Below are positions 30,558-32,014 of a DNA stretch of 32,014 nucleotides, in pieces. The DNA is from Candidatus Neomicrothrix sp. UBA7884 (GTDB lineage Bacteria > Actinomycetota > Acidimicrobiia > Acidimicrobiales > MedAcidi-G1). Position 1 is the first letter of the stretch; each line of letters begins with the position of its first letter. The stretch lies in contig DLRQ01000094.1 of NCBI GenBank assembly GCA_002501135.1, positions 3,001 through 35,014 of the forward strand, given 5' to 3'. The position numbers and the translations under genes are program-made. Under the pieces are notes generated by a model. That model worked only from the letters and a program-made list of their open reading frames with translations, was not told the origin of the DNA and searched no databases.

Positions 30558-32014
30558 GTGTCCGAGCAGACCCTGACCCCACCCGCCTCCCCTCCCATGG
30601 GGACCTTTGACGAGAGCGGGGAGTACACCCCACGCCAGATCGTGGAGAACGACCTCGGCACCCTCAGCCTCGAAGAGGCCTATCTGGCCACGATGCTGGA
30701 CCTCGAGAACGGCCAACTTGTCGAGGGAACCGTTGTAAGGGTCGACAAGGACGAAGTCCTCATCGACATCGGGTACAAGTCCGAGGGTGTGATTCCGCCG
30801 CGTGAACTCTCCATTCGCAACGGTGTCAACCCGACCGAGGTGGTCTCGCTGGGTGAGCGGATCGAGGCCGTGGTCCTCCAACGCGAGGACAAGGAGGGGC
30901 GGCTGGTTCTCTCCAAGAAGCGCGCCCAGTACGAGCGGGCCTGGAGCAAGATCGAAGAGGTCAAGGAAGCCGACGGCGTGGTCACCGGGTCTGTGATCGA
31001 GGTTGTGAAGGGGGGTCTCATCGTTGACATTGGGCTCCGCGGCTTCCTTCCGGCATCGCTTGTCGAGTTGCGACGGGTACGTGACCTCCAGCCATACATC
31101 GGCACGAACGTCGATGCCAAGATCATCGAACTGGACAAGAACCGCAACAACGTGGTCCTGTCCCGACGGGCATGGCTTGAAGAGAACCAGAAGGACCAGC
31201 GCGAGGAGTTCCTCCACGACCTGCGACCCGGCGAGGTCCGAAAGGGTGTCGTGTCAAGCGTCGTGAACTTCGGCGCATTCGTGGACCTTGGCGGCATGGA
31301 CGGCCTGATCCACGTCTCAGAACTCTCATGGAAGCATGTCGACCATCCCGGTTCGATCGTGACCGTCGGCGAGGAGATCGACGTGCAGGTGCTGGAGATC
31401 GACATGAGCCGCGAGCGGATAAGCCTTTCGCTCAAGGCGACTCAGCAGGATCCGTGGCAGGAGTTCGCCACGGCACATCAGGTCGGCGAGCTCGTCTACG
31501 GCCGGATCACGAAGCTTGTCCCGTTCGGAGCCTTCGTCCAGGTCGGTGAGGGAATCGAGGGTCTCGTTCACATCTCGGAGATGTCGGCCCACCATGTCGA
31601 GTTGCCAGAGCAGGTTGTTACCCCGGCTGAGGAGCTGTGGGTGAAGATCATCGACTTGGACCTTCAGCGGAGGCGCATCAGCCTCTCCATCAAGCAGGCT
31701 GCCGAGGGTGGCACCGTTGCGGCCGAGTACCAGGAGCACTTCGGAGAGCATGCCTACGACGATGAGGGCAACTACATAGGTGGCGACGACTCAGAGGGCC
31801 AGGATGCATGGGCAGAGCTCTATGGAGCCGAGGGTGATGCGGCTGCAACAGCTGACACCGACGAATCCACTCCGACCGAAGCAGGTGCTGATTCGACAGA
31901 TAGCGAACTTGACGATCTTGAGGTTGATTCAGCCCTTGCAGAGGCCGAAGCGGTCGTTGAGGTAGTGGAGGCTGTCGAGAACGCGCCTGAAGAGCCTGTT
32001 GAGGTGGCTGAGGA
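30558..32014 (+). CDS. rpsA: Ribosomal protein S1 (3' end outside window)
   Basis: The first 485 codons of S1, running off the window. Four S1 RNA-binding repeats are visible at about residues 52-122, 140-206, 224-295 and 309-380; repeats 3 and 4 have the canonical VNFGAFVDLGGMDGLIHVSE and VPFGAFVQVGEGIEGLVHIS. An acidic Glu/Asp/Ala-rich region follows from about residue 385. S1 helps the 30S subunit load mRNA. The GTG at 30558 is preferred over the ATG at 30597 because GAGAAG lies upstream, but either could be used. Four S1 repeats and an acidic tail match actinobacterial S1 rather than the six-repeat E. coli form. Confidence 0.92.
   Translation, partial: MSEQTLTPPASPPMGTFDESGEYTPRQIVENDLGTLSLEEAYLATMLDLENGQLVEGTVVRVDKDEVLIDIGYKSEGVIPPRELSIRNGVNPTEVVSLGERIEAVVLQREDKEGRLVLSKKRAQYERAWSKIEEVKEADGVVTGSVIEVVKGGLIVDIGLRGFLPASLVELRRVRDLQPYIGTNVDAKIIELDKNRNNVVLSRRAWLEENQKDQREEFLHDLRPGEVRKGVVSSVVNFGAFVDLGGMDGLIHVSELSWKHVDHPGSIVTVGEEIDVQVLEIDMSRERISLSLKATQQDPWQEFATAHQVGELVYGRITKLVPFGAFVQVGEGIEGLVHISEMSAHHVELPEQVVTPAEELWVKIIDLDLQRRRISLSIKQAAEGGTVAAEYQEHFGEHAYDDEGNYIGGDDSEGQDAWAELYGAEGDAAATADTDESTPTEAGADSTDSELDDLEVDSALAEAEAVVEVVEAVENAPEEPVEVAE

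Noticed and set aside
30297..31217. 306-codon minus-strand open frame antisense to polA/rpsA
   Set aside because: Its Leu/His/Val-rich translation is the complement of rpsA codons; rpsA itself runs off the window with four clear S1 repeats.
1..32014. Mobile elements, prophage, CRISPR or restriction systems
   Set aside because: I saw no transposase, integrase, repeat-spacer array, or nuclease/methylase gene; the two-component pair and the DUF255 remnant are the only signs of rearrangement.

Overview
The window is a gene-dense, high-GC stretch of core bacterial chromosome with very short intergenic gaps. It most likely comes from an actinobacterium, and my inference is an Acidimicrobiia-like lineage. 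Three things support this: a mycothiol synthase (MshD), an ANTAR-output response regulator of the PdtaR type just upstream of polA and rpsA, and a gene order (dnaE, his genes, trp genes, pdtaR, polA, rpsA) that from memory matches the Mycobacterium tuberculosis chromosome. GTG starts are frequent. I see no prophage, insertion sequence, CRISPR array or defence island.

Layout. 1-3840 (+): the 3' end of dnaE, a hairpin terminator, an unrecognised GNAT-like protein, a nitroreductase, then a DUF35 zinc-ribbon/OB protein paired with an SCP-x type thiolase. 3841-4158: mostly a minus-strand remnant of a DUF255 (YyaL-type) thioredoxin-domain gene. 4159-7934: menA (+) convergent with a minus-strand run mshD > rlmN > small membrane protein > menG. 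7987-8846: nth (+), tail to tail with a small helical protein (-). 8900-16364 (+): hisD-hisC-hisB-hisH-hisA-hisF-GroES-like gene, then hisI-trpE. 16388-18452 (-): a histidine kinase/response regulator pair sitting between trpE and trpC. 18600-22014 (+): trpC-trpF-trpB-trpA. 22240-23077 (+): an HU-family protein and fabZ. 23113-26561 (-): fabD > fabG > acpP > fabF. 26699-32014 (+): tRNA-Leu(CAA), a coiled-coil protein, pdtaR, polA and the first 485 codons of rpsA.

How the genes work together. The his genes here cover every step of histidine synthesis except hisG, hisE and a phosphatase. The trp genes cover anthranilate synthase component I and the steps from PRA isomerase to tryptophan, but trpG and trpD lie elsewhere. 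menA and menG are two late steps of menaquinone synthesis. The fab cluster supplies malonyl transfer, elongation, reduction, dehydration and the carrier protein of type II fatty acid synthesis.

Most notable observations: (1) at least five genes (hisD, hisI, trpC, trpF, polA) have a TAGNNT hexamer exactly six bases before the start codon, which looks like a leaderless-transcription architecture, with menA a near match; (2) FabD carries an extra C-terminal biotinyl/lipoyl-like domain with no attachment lysine; (3) a decayed DUF255 gene start lies between thiolase and menA; (4) HisA keeps a PriA-like Arg-Gly-Trp loop although a separate TrpF is present; (5) DNA polymerase I has the O-helix tyrosine and no proofreading residues. 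I did not find a convincing undescribed multi-gene system; the window is dominated by housekeeping genes.
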